From contig PWFQ01000018.1 of assembly GCA_003554105.1 (NCBI GenBank), positions 58,683 to 122,682 of the forward strand: a stretch of DNA of 64,000 bases, read 5' to 3'. This DNA is from Clostridiaceae bacterium. GTDB lineage: Bacteria > Bacillota > Clostridia > Peptostreptococcales > T1SED10-28. The position numbers were made by a program, and so were the translations under genes. This document shows, one piece after another, positions 8,091 to 16,739 of this stretch (position 1 is its first letter; each line of letters opens with the position of its first letter). Under the pieces are notes generated by a model, which saw nothing but the letters and a program-made list of their open reading frames with translations, had not been told where the DNA came from and did no database searches.

Positions 8091-9806
8091 TCATCTCTCC
8101 CAATAGTTCATCAGTTCCTTGTATCCCATGGTGTTCAGCACATCCTTCTCTTCCAGCCATCCCTTTCTAGCCACACCCACTCCCAGAACAACATGGTCAA
8201 ATCCGCTGAGTCGGTGGGCATCAGGATCAATGGTCATCAGTATGCCGTATTCTTTCGCCCGCCGGCATTTTCTCCAGTCCAGATCAAGACGATGGGGATT
8301 GCTGTTGATTTCCAAGGCCACCCGCTGTTCTTTTAACGCTTTAAATACCTCCGCCTCGTCAAACTCATACCCTTCTCTCGATAAAAGCAGACGACCCGTC
8401 CAATGACCGAGGATTTTGGTCTGAGGATGTTCAATAGCCCGGATAAGCCTTTTGGTCATCTCTTCCTTAGGCATTTTCATATTTCCATGCACAGATGCGA
8501 TCACATAGTCAAAAGAGTCCAAAACAGAGTCCTCATAATCCAACGAACCGTCTGAAAGGATATCCGACTCAATCCCTTTTAATATCCGTATCTGTTCCAT
8601 TTTTTCCTGAAGATTTTCGATTTCCTCATGCTGCTTTCGAATCCGTTCTTCCTGGAGTCCCTTGGCATAAAAAGCGCTTTTGCTATGATCTGAAATTCCG
8701 ATATAAGAGTATTTTCGTTTTATTCCTTCTTCAGCAATTTCCTTGATGGAATTTACTCCGTCGCTATAATGGGAATGGATATGAAGAAGTCCACTAATGC
8801 TTTTTCCTTCAATCAGCTTCGGCAGTTCCTTATTCTCCGCCGCTTCAATTTCTCCTAAATCCTCCCGCATTTCCGGGGCAATATAGGGAAGACCCAAGAG
8901 CCCAAATACTTGCTTTTCATCCTTCGCCGGAAGCCTTTCTTCCCCTTTGAAGATTCCGTATTCATTCATTTTATAGTTCCTTTTTTTTGCCCTCTGACGC
9001 ATTGCAGTATTATGTTCCTTGCTCCCGGTAAAATGATGGAGAGCAAAGGGAAATTCCTCCTCCGAAACCATTCTCAAATCAACGTTGATCCCTGCATCAA
9101 GACCGACACTTATCTTTGTTGAACCTTTCCCGATTATCTGCTCAACCCTTGGAAATTTAAGGAATTTCTCAGCGATCTCCTCCCTGTGTTCCTCTTCTAC
9201 CGCAGCCAGGATATCAACATCCTTAATAATTTCTTTTTTTCTGCGAAGACTGCCGCCCGCTTCCAGACGAAGAATCCTCTCATCACCTTGAAGGTACTCA
9301 AGGATCTCTTCATAAATCATAAGTCCTGTGGAGATCAAATGCTGACCTTGGTATTTTTTAAGATTTCCAATTCCCTGCAGAATTTTTTCCTGACTCTTTT
9401 TCCCGAATCCCTTCAGATCCAGAAGTCGATTTTCAAGGCAGGCATACTCCAACTCTCCTGTTGTTTCAATTCCCAGCTCCTCATAGAGTATCTTTACCTT
9501 TTTCGGTCCCAGACCCTGAATTCTGAAAAGATCGAAAAGTCCTTCCGGGAACTCTTTTTTTAGACTCTCATAGTAGGGCAATTCTCCTGTGGTTACAAGT
9601 TCAGTGACCTTTTCTTCAATGGCTTTTCCGATCCCTTTCAGATTTTTCAGTTCATCCTTTGCCACCAGTTCATGGATATCCGTTTCCAGGGATTCAATGG
9701 TTCTTGCTCCATTTTGATATGCCCGAATTTTAAAAATATTTTCCCCTTTCAATTCCAAAAGTAGTCCAATTTCCTCTAAAACCTTTGCAACGTCCTTTTT
9801 GTCCAT
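8091..9806 (-). CDS. polX: DNA polymerase X family protein with PHP domain
   Basis: A 571-residue bacterial family X DNA polymerase (B. subtilis PolX is 570), acting in gap filling and base-excision repair. The N-terminal helical part (about 1-90) is followed by helix-hairpin-helix segments such as IQGLGPKKVKIL. The palm motif GGSLRRKKEIIKDVDIL carries the metal-binding aspartates. The C-terminal PHP domain (about 335-571), with HIHSHYSDG and later ISDHS and IDPDAHR segments, would give 3'-5' exonuclease or AP-endonuclease activity. GGGAGG before the ATG at 9806 places the start seven codons inside the longest frame. It is the last gene behind the molybdenum-cofactor genes, 23 nt after the MOSC stop, so it may share the riboswitch-controlled transcript. 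Confidence 0.95.
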   Translation of the reverse strand: MDKKDVAKVLEEIGLLLELKGENIFKIRAYQNGARTIESLETDIHELVAKDELKNLKGIGKAIEEKVTELVTTGELPYYESLKKEFPEGLFDLFRIQGLGPKKVKILYEELGIETTGELEYACLENRLLDLKGFGKKSQEKILQGIGNLKKYQGQHLISTGLMIYEEILEYLQGDERILRLEAGGSLRRKKEIIKDVDILAAVEEEHREEIAEKFLKFPRVEQIIGKGSTKISVGLDAGINVDLRMVSEEEFPFALHHFTGSKEHNTAMRQRAKKRNYKMNEYGIFKGEERLPAKDEKQVFGLLGLPYIAPEMREDLGEIEAAENKELPKLIEGKSISGLLHIHSHYSDGVNSIKEIAEEGIKRKYSYIGISDHSKSAFYAKGLQEERIRKQHEEIENLQEKMEQIRILKGIESDILSDGSLDYEDSVLDSFDYVIASVHGNMKMPKEEMTKRLIRAIEHPQTKILGHWTGRLLLSREGYEFDEAEVFKALKEQRVALEINSNPHRLDLDWRKCRRAKEYGILMTIDPDAHRLSGFDHVVLGVGVARKGWLEEKDVLNTMGYKELMNYWER

Positions 9807-9829
9807 AGGGCTTCCTCCCGTCTTCACAT

Positions 9830-10264
9830 TTACTTGAGGATTTCAATGGGATCTCCCACTTGAACCCTTCCTCCCTGCAACACTGCGGTGAAAATCCCTT
9901 CGCGGGGCATAACACAATCTCCTGATTGATAAAAAATTTGACATTTGCTATGACATTCTTTTCCAATTTGCGTCACTTCCTGGAGAGTTTCACCAATCCG
10001 GAGTTTAGTTCCGATGGGAAGTTCATACAAAACAATTCCTTCCGTTGTAAGATTCTCAGCAAACATTCCCGGCTCCAGGTTAAGTCCGTCCTTCTCATTG
10101 GCATAATCGATGCTCTCCTGACCCAGTAAGCTTACCTGCCGATGCCAATCCCCGGCATGGGCGTCTCCTTCAATACCTCTCGCTTCAATAAAATTCACAT
10201 CCTCGACAGGCTTTTTCTGTACACCCTTTTTTTCACTGATATTAATTGATACCACTTTTGCCAT
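9830..10264 (-). CDS. MOSC domain protein
   Basis: A 144-residue stand-alone MOSC domain, the fold shared with the C-terminus of molybdenum-cofactor sulfurases. Stand-alone members bind or handle molybdopterin or activated sulfur. Visible signatures are EARGIEGDAHAGDWHRQVSL and the motif ending GKECHSKC, whose first Cys aligns with the conserved MOSC cysteine. AAGGAGGAAG lies 4-10 nt before the ATG. It sits 14 nt behind the MoeA fusion gene and ahead of polX, in a MoCo riboswitch-led operon, which fits a cofactor-linked role. Confidence 0.9.
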   Translation of the reverse strand: MAKVVSINISEKKGVQKKPVEDVNFIEARGIEGDAHAGDWHRQVSLLGQESIDYANEKDGLNLEPGMFAENLTTEGIVLYELPIGTKLRIGETLQEVTQIGKECHSKCQIFYQSGDCVMPREGIFTAVLQGGRVQVGDPIEILK

Positions 10265-10278
10265 TTTTCTTCCTCCTT

Positions 10279-12204
10279 CTAGTCAATGACGGTAATTTGT
10301 CCCATTGTTTTCACATTATAGCCTCCCAAGGCTAAGATTTTTTCCCTGAGTACAGGATCCTTAAGGGTCATCAAAAGGGCTTGAATCATCTCTAGTTCCA
10401 GATCATCTTTTCGAATTGCCAAATCATAGGATTCCCATTCAAGTGGTAAAAAATCGAGATCCATCGCCTTCGCTGCTGAGTAAACACCCAGACCCACATC
10501 CGCAGTTCCCCACTTCACTGCTGCCGCAACACTCGTATGAGTTGTAAGCTCCCGATCATATCCGATCAGATCGCAGGGATTGATTTCTTCCCTTTGCAAA
10601 CAGAATTCCAGAAGAATTCGGGTTCCTGCACCCCGCTGTCGGTTCACAAACTGCAGACCTTTTTGTACAACATCCTTCAAATCTTTTATACCCTTGGGAT
10701 TTCCCTTGGGAATAATCAGACCTTGGCTTCTTTTTACTAAAGAAATTAATACAATGGATTCATTCGGCAGTGATTTTTTTATCCGTTCCACATTGTAGGT
10801 GCCTTCTTTTTCATCAAGAATATGCATTGGTGCTATATGACACTCTCGATTTTTTAACGCAAGGATTCCTCCAAAACTCCCCACATGGGCAGAGGAAAGT
10901 CGAGTTTTCCCCGAACCGGATTGGAGATAATCCCCAATAAGGTCCATGACCACATCGTGGCTCCCCACAGAAACAATGGTATTTTTTATGGCTTCCTTTG
11001 GTTTTAATAGCTCCACGGAAACTTGCTCTCCCTGATCAAATCCCTCTTTTCCCTTGGGGATCGGCATCATTCCATCAGCCTTCACTAAGGAGGTACTCAC
11101 TCCTGCTCCCCGATTCAAAGGAGTTGCCACGAAACGGTTCTTGACGAATCCAAGCTTTACCCGCACGAATTCCAGATGTTTCAGAGAGGATACCACCCTT
11201 CGTGTCATTTGTGCCATAATCATCTCTTTGTGTTCTTCCCCTATTCCCATGAGAAATAGAAGGATGGGTTCGACGAAATACTTAAAATCCACATAAGCGG
11301 AAACAGGATATCCCGGTATACCTATGACCGGTTTATTATTTATAAACCCAAGAATAATCGGCTTCCCCGGTTTAATTGCTACACCATGGATCAGTACATC
11401 GCCAAGTTCTCTGATAATCGATGCGGTAAAATCCTTGCTTCCCGCTGAAGATCCTGCATTGATAACAAAAACATCGTTTTCCTCAACACCTTTAAGAATC
11501 TGTTCCCGCAGGGCTTCGTAATGATCAGGTGTCACCGGATAAGTCTTTGCAATCCCTCCGACCTCTTCCACCATTCCCCGGAACATGTGGGAATTGGAGT
11601 CGATAATTCGTCCTTCTGCTTTGGGGGCTTCCACATCAGTAATTTCACTTCCTGTGGGAAGAATACCGACTCTCGGAGGATCATACACAGTAATTTCTTT
11701 TACTCGCCCTGCGAGGATGGCTCCAATGTCCATTGACCGGATTCTGTGCCGGGAGGGAAGAATCAACTCTCCTTCAACAACATCCTCTCCAATTTCACGA
11801 ATATGCTGCCAGCAAGGAGCACTTTTCCGAATCTCCAATTGTCCTTCATTCAGCTCCACAACATCCTCGATCATAATCACGGTGTCGTATGGGTGCTTAA
11901 TTACTCCGCCGGTATTGATATAGACAAAATCCTCTTCTTCTTTCAGAAAGACCGGACGGGTTTCCGATGCCCCCATGGTCTTATGGGAAACAGTGGCGAT
12001 GCCATCCATTGCCGCTGCACTGAAGTTTGGAGAGGAGTCCAGCGCAAATACAGGCTCTGCCGTCACAAAATGAAGAGCTTCCTTTGAAGAAATCCGTCGG
12101 GTTCGCCGTCGGATTCCCCGCTTCTCAATAGCTTCACGATAGGACTTCAGTGCCTCTTCAAACTCCACACTTTTTAAGTAAATGTTTCTCTGATTCTTTT
12201 CCAT
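10279..12204 (-). CDS. MoeA-type molybdotransferase fused to a periplasmic-binding-like (LysR substrate) domain
   Basis: A 641-residue fusion. Residues about 1-420 are a MoeA domain (molybdate insertion into MPT-AMP), with motifs SAAAMDGIA, INTGG, ILPTGSEI, NAGSSAGSKDF and GIPGYPVSAY. Residues about 430-641 are a PBP-like ligand-binding domain of the ModE/LysR-effector kind, with HVGSFGGILAL, RQRGAGTR and TADVGLGVYSAAK. The fusion is known in Clostridia and archaea and is thought to sense or deliver oxyanion. AAAGGAGG before the ATG fixes the start. It lies 32 nt behind the simple moeA, so the operon carries two MoeA paralogues, possibly specialised for Mo and W. Confidence 0.93.
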   Translation of the reverse strand: MEKNQRNIYLKSVEFEEALKSYREAIEKRGIRRRTRRISSKEALHFVTAEPVFALDSSPNFSAAAMDGIATVSHKTMGASETRPVFLKEEEDFVYINTGGVIKHPYDTVIMIEDVVELNEGQLEIRKSAPCWQHIREIGEDVVEGELILPSRHRIRSMDIGAILAGRVKEITVYDPPRVGILPTGSEITDVEAPKAEGRIIDSNSHMFRGMVEEVGGIAKTYPVTPDHYEALREQILKGVEENDVFVINAGSSAGSKDFTASIIRELGDVLIHGVAIKPGKPIILGFINNKPVIGIPGYPVSAYVDFKYFVEPILLFLMGIGEEHKEMIMAQMTRRVVSSLKHLEFVRVKLGFVKNRFVATPLNRGAGVSTSLVKADGMMPIPKGKEGFDQGEQVSVELLKPKEAIKNTIVSVGSHDVVMDLIGDYLQSGSGKTRLSSAHVGSFGGILALKNRECHIAPMHILDEKEGTYNVERIKKSLPNESIVLISLVKRSQGLIIPKGNPKGIKDLKDVVQKGLQFVNRQRGAGTRILLEFCLQREEINPCDLIGYDRELTTHTSVAAAVKWGTADVGLGVYSAAKAMDLDFLPLEWESYDLAIRKDDLELEMIQALLMTLKDPVLREKILALGGYNVKTMGQITVID

Positions 12205-12236
12205 CTCAGAATCCTCCTTTAAATGGAGTATTTTTC

Positions 12237-13466
12237 TTATCTTAAAGGGTACACCATGACCTTCTCACCCTTATTAAGCCCCTCATCATTATGAGGAATG
12301 ATCACATAACCGAAGGCTTTCCCCATCATCGATAAAGTACCGGACTTGCCATACACCGGTGTCACCTTTGTTATTTCATCCTCCTTATACATTTCTACCA
12401 TAAAATAATGACTTCTGCCTGCCGCAGATGGGAAATTCCGATCCATTTCCCCGATGATATAGGGTTCCTGCCTTGGATTCCTGTCTTTAATATTACCAAT
12501 TCCTTTTACCAGCACTTCATAAACCATCAGGGCTGAAACCGGTTGACCAGGAAGACCGATGACAGCTTTTCCCTCTACCTTCCCGATAATTGTCGGTTTT
12601 CCCGGCTTCATCGAAACACCATGGATAAACACTCCCGGTTCTCCGAGCCCGTTAATCACTTCTTTCGTATAATCCTTTTCACCCATGGAGCTTCCCCCCG
12701 ATAACAGAACAAGATGACACTCCTCCAACAGAGACTTCATCTTCTTTTGAAGCTGCTCCTTCTCATCGGAAATGATCCCGCCGTTCACAGGAAGAAAGCC
12801 GTCTCTATCCAATGCAGCCATAAGACTGAACCGATTCATGTCGCGGACTTCTCCGATCCCCGGCTGTTGATGAATTTCAACGATTTCATCTCCGGTGGAA
12901 AGAATCCCGACTTTCATTCTTTCATAGACTCTGACTTTCTCAATTCCCAAACCCGCCAGTAGACCGATATCCTGACTTCTCAGCCGATGTCCCTCTTTGA
13001 AAACCGCCTCTCCCTGTCTGATGTCTTCCCCTTTTTCCAAAACATTCTCAAGATGAGCGACGCTGGACTTCATACCAATGGTTTCCTCATCAAATTCCTC
13101 AGTGTATTCAACCATCACAACAGAGTCTACCCCTTCGGGAATCACTCCTCCTGTAGGGATGTAGGCACATTCACCCGGACGTATTGCATCCTTGGCTTCC
13201 TTCCCCATTTCTACAGAAAATTTCAGTTGGAGATAGGTCGGTAAAGCATCACTTGCGCCGGAGGTATCCTTATGATACACACCGTATCCGTCAACTGTGG
13301 ATCGATTGAATTCAGGGATATTCTCCTTTGACACAATATCCTCTGCAAGAATTCTCCCTCTCGCTTTTTCAATAGAAAGAATTTCTGAATCAACGGGTAA
13401 ATCCCGAAAGCTCTCTTTCACTTCCTTTAATACGTCTCTTACACTTTTTGTATCCAGCAGCTCCAT
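12237..13466 (-). CDS. moeA: Molybdopterin molybdotransferase MoeA
   Basis: A 409-residue MoeA, inserting molybdate into adenylylated molybdopterin. Motifs include EFNRSTVDGYGV near residue 55, IPTGGVIPEGVDSVVMVE, ILSTGDEIVE, LSGGSSMGEKDYT and GLPGQPVSALMVYE, covering MoeA domains I-III, with the MoeA C-terminal beta-barrel at the end. The ATG at 13466 follows AAGGAGGG by 4 nt, so I trim nine codons from the longest frame. It is the first gene of the operon, and the preceding 190 nt hold a MoCo riboswitch. Confidence 0.95.
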   Translation of the reverse strand: MELLDTKSVRDVLKEVKESFRDLPVDSEILSIEKARGRILAEDIVSKENIPEFNRSTVDGYGVYHKDTSGASDALPTYLQLKFSVEMGKEAKDAIRPGECAYIPTGGVIPEGVDSVVMVEYTEEFDEETIGMKSSVAHLENVLEKGEDIRQGEAVFKEGHRLRSQDIGLLAGLGIEKVRVYERMKVGILSTGDEIVEIHQQPGIGEVRDMNRFSLMAALDRDGFLPVNGGIISDEKEQLQKKMKSLLEECHLVLLSGGSSMGEKDYTKEVINGLGEPGVFIHGVSMKPGKPTIIGKVEGKAVIGLPGQPVSALMVYEVLVKGIGNIKDRNPRQEPYIIGEMDRNFPSAAGRSHYFMVEMYKEDEITKVTPVYGKSGTLSMMGKAFGYVIIPHNDEGLNKGEKVMVYPLR

Positions 13467-13511
13467 AGTGCCCTCCTTTTCGATTGGATCCATCCCTCCA
13501 TCAGTTCCATC

Positions 13512-13543
13512 AAAAAAAGCTCACCCGGAAACGGATCAGCTTT
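13512..13543 (-). terminator. Riboswitch expression-platform terminator
   Basis: On the minus strand AAAGCT and AGCTTT enclose CCG and CGG, followed by seven T residues. It lies between the MoCo aptamer and the moeA ribosome site, so premature termination is the likely control mode. Confidence 0.75.
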
Positions 13544-13555
13544 CTCTAAAAAAAG

Positions 13556-13656
13556 CAAATTTCCTTTCCAAGTCTGGGAGGCAAAGGAATTTCTCCCCTT
13601 ACCCGATGGTAGTTTCACCATAGCAAAGCCTTAGGTATCACTACTCGGAAATGATC
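13556..13656 (-). ncRNA. MoCo (molybdenum/tungsten cofactor) riboswitch aptamer
   Basis: The minus-strand leader of moeA carries the hallmark segments of the MoCo RNA motif. These are CCGAGTAGTGATACC near 13634-13648, its pairing partner ACTACCATCGGG, then GGAGAAATTCC, CCTCCCAGACTTGGAAAGG and a closing TTTCC/GGAAA stem. The CCTCCC...CTGGAAAGG block and the GGxAGAAAT hairpin match the E. coli moaA motif as I remember it. Placement ahead of moeA, moeA-PBP and MOSC supports this. Whether it prefers Mo or W cofactor cannot be told by eye; Rfam MOCO_RNA_motif is the decisive model. Confidence 0.88.
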
Positions 13657-13693
13657 AAATCGTATGTGTTTTTCCTTTAACGAATCTATTCCT

Positions 13694-13722
13694 AGAGTAT
13701 CATAAAACAACAGAGTTTTCAA
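13694..13722 (-). promoter_or_regulatory. Promoter of the riboswitch-led moeA operon
   Basis: On the minus strand TTGAAA (13722-13717) and TACTCT (13699-13694) are 17 bp apart, with an extended -10 TG. Transcription would start near 13687, about 30 nt before the aptamer. Confidence 0.65.
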
Positions 13723-13725
13723 TTA

Positions 13726-14637
13726 TTAGTGATTCTCCATAAGGGAGAGCCTTTTCATATCCTCGGGCATCTCCCCTTCGATCAGGATCGCATCACGGAA
13801 GCGTGGCTGGTAAAATTCCAGGGAGTAAGCATGGAGTGCTTGTCGGGGAAATCCGTCGGTCCCTTCACCATACAGAGAGTCCCCGATAATCGGATGACCG
13901 ATGGAGGCCAGATGAACTCTGATTTGGTGGGTGCGCCCTGTAAATAAACGTACTTCCATCAGGGTTCTTTCCTTTAAGCGCTCCAAAACCATATATCCTG
14001 TTTTGGATATCTGTCCCTTCTCATGAATAATCCGTCTGCCCTGACTGTTTTCCGGGTTATAGATCGGCTGATCAATCACTCCATGATCATTCTTCACATT
14101 CCCATGGACCCAAGTAAGATATTTTTTCTCTACATCCCCTTCCTTCATCTGCTTCATCATATCAAAATGGGCAAAGGGATTCTTTGCAACGATCAAGAGT
14201 CCCGATGTGTCCATATCAAGACGATTGACAAACCGCACCTTCATTGAAAGATCCTGGTCGATAAACTTCCCGACAATGCCATTGATCAGCGTAGGACCCC
14301 TTGTTCCTTTTGTCGGGTGGACAACAATGCCGGGAGGCTTGTTGATAATCATAAGATCCAAATCCTCATAGACAATGTCAAGATCCATGGGAATTGCCTC
14401 ATAGTCATTGGGGTTTTCTTTCATATCGATCGTGATCTCTTCACCTTCCTTCAGTATATGATGATACTTTGCATACCTGCCGTTGATCATGATTTGTCTG
14501 CCTTTTTTAATTTTATTCAGCAGTCTGGTTGAAATTCCATAGTTGTCCCTTAAAAAAATCTTCAGTTTCTCTCCCTCTTCAAGAGGTTCCACCCTGTGTA
14601 CGATCACAGAAGCCCGTTGTTTATCCTTCGCTAACAT
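13726..14637 (-). CDS. RluA family pseudouridine synthase
   Basis: A 303-residue RNA pseudouridine synthase with an N-terminal S4 RNA-binding domain (about 15-75; KIKKGRQIMINGR) and a RluA catalytic domain. The catalytic Asp lies in RLDMDTSGLLIVAKN near residue 140. GRTHQIRVH and HPIIGDSLYG close the domain. It probably modifies 23S rRNA or tRNA uridines; the exact site cannot be read from sequence. The start is ambiguous between TTG at 14640 and the ATG one codon later. GGGGGAA upstream suits the ATG at 14637. The moeA promoter lies immediately beyond its stop. Confidence 0.92.
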   Translation of the reverse strand: MLAKDKQRASVIVHRVEPLEEGEKLKIFLRDNYGISTRLLNKIKKGRQIMINGRYAKYHHILKEGEEITIDMKENPNDYEAIPMDLDIVYEDLDLMIINKPPGIVVHPTKGTRGPTLINGIVGKFIDQDLSMKVRFVNRLDMDTSGLLIVAKNPFAHFDMMKQMKEGDVEKKYLTWVHGNVKNDHGVIDQPIYNPENSQGRRIIHEKGQISKTGYMVLERLKERTLMEVRLFTGRTHQIRVHLASIGHPIIGDSLYGEGTDGFPRQALHAYSLEFYQPRFRDAILIEGEMPEDMKRLSLMENH

Positions 14638-14737
14638 CAAATTCCCCCAGTATTGATTTTTCCTTCATTTCACTGTATAATTTCATCACCATTGGAAGGC
14701 TGAACGTTTTCTCTTCCCACTGAAAGGAGAGTTCATA

Positions 14738-14899
14738 ATGAATCATTATAATTGTACGGTTTGTGGCTATACGTATCGACCCGAGAGAGGTGATCGCATT
14801 CGGGAAATCCCTGCCGACACTTCATTTGACGATTTGCCGGAAGATTGGAAGTGCCCTACCTGTAATCAACCAAAAATGGCCTTTGTCGAAAAGATTTAA
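14738..14899 (+). CDS. Rubredoxin
   Basis: A 53-residue electron carrier with a single Fe(Cys)4 centre. The two ligand loops are CTVCGY (Cys6, Cys9) and CPTC (Cys39, Cys42), with the typical DDLPEDWKCP segment between. The C-terminal NQPKMAF replaces the more usual GxxKxxF, still aromatic. GAAAGGAGA lies 7 nt before the ATG. In anaerobes rubredoxins feed superoxide reductase, rubrerythrin or flavodiiron proteins; none is adjacent. The stop codon overlaps that of the convergent acetyltransferase in a shared TTAA. Confidence 0.95.
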   Translation: MNHYNCTVCGYTYRPERGDRIREIPADTSFDDLPEDWKCPTCNQPKMAFVEKI

Positions 14900-15393
14900 C
14901 CGTTAAATTGATCTTCACGATCTTCCTCTTTGTCCCGTGGAAGATCTTCTTTTTGCAATTTTAAATCATATAGAAAGATTGCATCATCACCATTTTCCCT
15001 GACTCCCCCGGTTTTTTTGTAAAGAGATTTAGCTTGTCCGTTATCATCGTTGGTAATGACAAAAATTTCAGAGCAATCCTTTTCAACTCCTATAGTTTTA
15101 AGTGTTTCAATCATCTCCGTACCAATCCCGCGATTTTGGTGGGGCTTAAAAACATCAATGGAGTAGAGGAACAGCAAAGACTCTAATGATTGCATCTGCT
15201 TTAGAACATAGGCATATAAAAAACCAAGAGCTTCTTTCTTTTCCTCGCTTTCAAAAGCCACCAGGAGAATGTCATTTCCATCAGTGAAAAATGCTTTGTT
15301 TAAGGTTTCAAACCTCATACCCGCTTTTTCAAATAGATTCCGAACCAACTCCTCCTCCGGATTCATCAATCTCTGAATATGATAATCTGCCAA
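14896..15393 (-). CDS. GNAT family acetyltransferase
   Basis: A 165-residue Gcn5-related N-acetyltransferase. Motif A is visible as SIDVFKPHQNRGIGTEMI (the Q/RxxGxG acetyl-CoA loop), followed by VITNDDNGQAKSLYKKTGG, the usual end of the domain. The pattern recalls AAC(3)-I-like GNATs, but nothing shows the substrate, so no resistance role should be assumed. The C-terminal tail (about 150-165) is highly charged. GGAGGGG precedes the ATG. Convergent with rubredoxin, with overlapping stops. Confidence 0.82.
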   Translation of the reverse strand: MADYHIQRLMNPEEELVRNLFEKAGMRFETLNKAFFTDGNDILLVAFESEEKKEALGFLYAYVLKQMQSLESLLFLYSIDVFKPHQNRGIGTEMIETLKTIGVEKDCSEIFVITNDDNGQAKSLYKKTGGVRENGDDAIFLYDLKLQKEDLPRDKEEDREDQFNG

Positions 15394-15518
15394 TCAAACC
15401 CCTCCTTATGGTCTTTTTCATAGTATACCATTTTACTTCCTTCTATGTAAAAACGGAAGAGATGTTTCAAAGAAAAAAACCGCCGATTCAGAAATTACTC
15501 CTTATCGACGGGCTGCTT

Positions 15519-15953
15519 CTATTTTACAACCATAACGCTTACGCAACAATTGTCCACCACTGCCCGACTTACACTTCCGGGAAACAGCTTCTTCAATCCA
15601 CTCTGGCCACGACTTCCTACAATAATCAGATCATATCCTTCTTCCCTGGCAAAATCTGCAATGACCTTAGCAGGCTTTCCCTTTAGAACCTTTGTCTCGA
15701 CTTCACTGTTTTCAATCTCTTTTGCAGCTTCATTCAGTTCCTTCAGCTCTTCACCGAACACCTCTTCACCGGCTTCCTCCAAATCCTTTGGCTGAAGCAG
15801 ATTCCATGCCGGTGTGTACTCCTTATCCGAGCCCTGCTCGTGAACATGAAGAATCGTGATCTTGAAAATTTTGCAGTCAGAGGTCAGTTCCTTTGCTTTT
15901 TCGATGGCTTTTTTACTCGCTTCGGATCCATCGTACCCCACAACAATTTTCAT
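15519..15953 (-). CDS. Universal stress protein UspA family
   Basis: A 144-residue single-domain universal stress protein. It begins with KIVVGYDGSEAS, and the ATP-binding signature GSRGQSGLKKLFPGSVS (G-x2-G-x9-G-S/T) lies near residues 118-134, so it belongs to the nucleotide-binding subclass. It ends in the typical hydrophobic strand VSVMVVK. The promoter region holds a perfect 14-nt dyad (16016-16029). AAAGGAGG lies 6 nt before the ATG. Transcribed alone; role in stress survival inferred from family. Confidence 0.92.
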   Translation of the reverse strand: MKIVVGYDGSEASKKAIEKAKELTSDCKIFKITILHVHEQGSDKEYTPAWNLLQPKDLEEAGEEVFGEELKELNEAAKEIENSEVETKVLKGKPAKVIADFAREEGYDLIIVGSRGQSGLKKLFPGSVSRAVVDNCCVSVMVVK

Positions 15954-16015
15954 AGTAAAACCTCCTTTTTTATTTGCTTTATTTTGTAAGGAATGTATAC
16001 CCAGGGAGGTTGTTC

Positions 16016-16029
16016 ATAAACACGTTTAT
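16016..16029. promoter_or_regulatory. Perfect dyad upstream of the universal stress gene
   Basis: ATAAAC-AC-GTTTAT is a perfect inverted repeat about 63 nt before the usp start, just upstream of a TATACA -10-like box on the minus strand. It is a candidate regulator site. Confidence 0.4.
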
Positions 16030-16058
16030 TAAAATTAGTTTGTTTATTTATTTTATTG

Positions 16059-16532
16059 TCAATTCGCTCTCTGTCCCTTTTTCAAATCCAGTTCAATGGC
16101 AATCGTTCCGCTTGCCTCTCTTCCAACAATTTTCAAGTGATGGGTTCCGTCTCTGAGAGTGATTTCCTTTCTTCCCTGCCTTTCATCATGAAAAAGAAGG
16201 ATTATCTCTTTTTCCGGAGTAATTAATACCGTCTTAAACTCCCCTTCTTTCATCGATGTGAGGAAATCAAGGTGAAGAACCCCTTCCCCTTCACATTCTA
16301 TTTCCCAAAGGGTTTGAACGCCACTGAATCCTTTAAACAGCCTGGTGTGCTTTGTTTCTTCAGTGTAATAGGAATTCAGTTCAAACTCATAGTAATCCCG
16401 CCGAAGGAGCAGGTATTCTTCATGATCGAATGCCTTAGTCAATACATCCTCTCCATGACCGCATCCAATAAGAGCGATCCCTGTAATTAATAGAATTCCT
16501 GACAATAAAACGACTCCCGCACCTCTCTTCAT
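16059..16532 (-). CDS. Putative lipoprotein, function unknown
   Basis: A 157-residue protein with a lipoprotein signal peptide: KR, a hydrophobic core, then the lipobox LIGC at about residue 23. The mature part is mainly beta-strand in character, with alternating hydrophobic residues and a run of acidic and basic residues. No enzyme motif was recognised. A run reading HLKIVGREASGTIAIELDLK suggests a jelly-roll or carbohydrate-binding-like fold, but this is only an impression. GGGAGGG upstream supports the start. Lies alone between usp and a divergent SnoaL-like gene. Confidence 0.75.
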   Translation of the reverse strand: MKRGAGVVLLSGILLITGIALIGCGHGEDVLTKAFDHEEYLLLRRDYYEFELNSYYTEETKHTRLFKGFSGVQTLWEIECEGEGVLHLDFLTSMKEGEFKTVLITPEKEIILLFHDERQGRKEITLRDGTHHLKIVGREASGTIAIELDLKKGQRAN

Positions 16533-16739
16533 AGAGTTCCCTCCCCTGATTTTTACTTATTATAACTCGTAAAATCATTTGCAGTAAGGGATTAAAGGAC
16601 GGTTCCGTCTCCGTCTTAAGACTGATTTCCTATAATTGAAAAAAGTCAAAATCTTTCTTAAACACCCATACGTTTATGATATAATAATAATCAATCAATA
16701 CTTAATTGTATAAAGAATCAGTTTGAGGGAGGGTATAGC

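Noticed and set aside
13439..13621. Minus-strand 60-codon frame overlapping the moeA leader
   Set aside because: It coincides with the MoCo aptamer and its terminator and overlaps the moeA start; no ribosome site precedes it.
14896..15393. Aminoglycoside acetyltransferase
   Set aside because: The fold resembles AAC(3)-I-like GNATs only in the general acetyl-CoA loop; this does not justify a resistance call.
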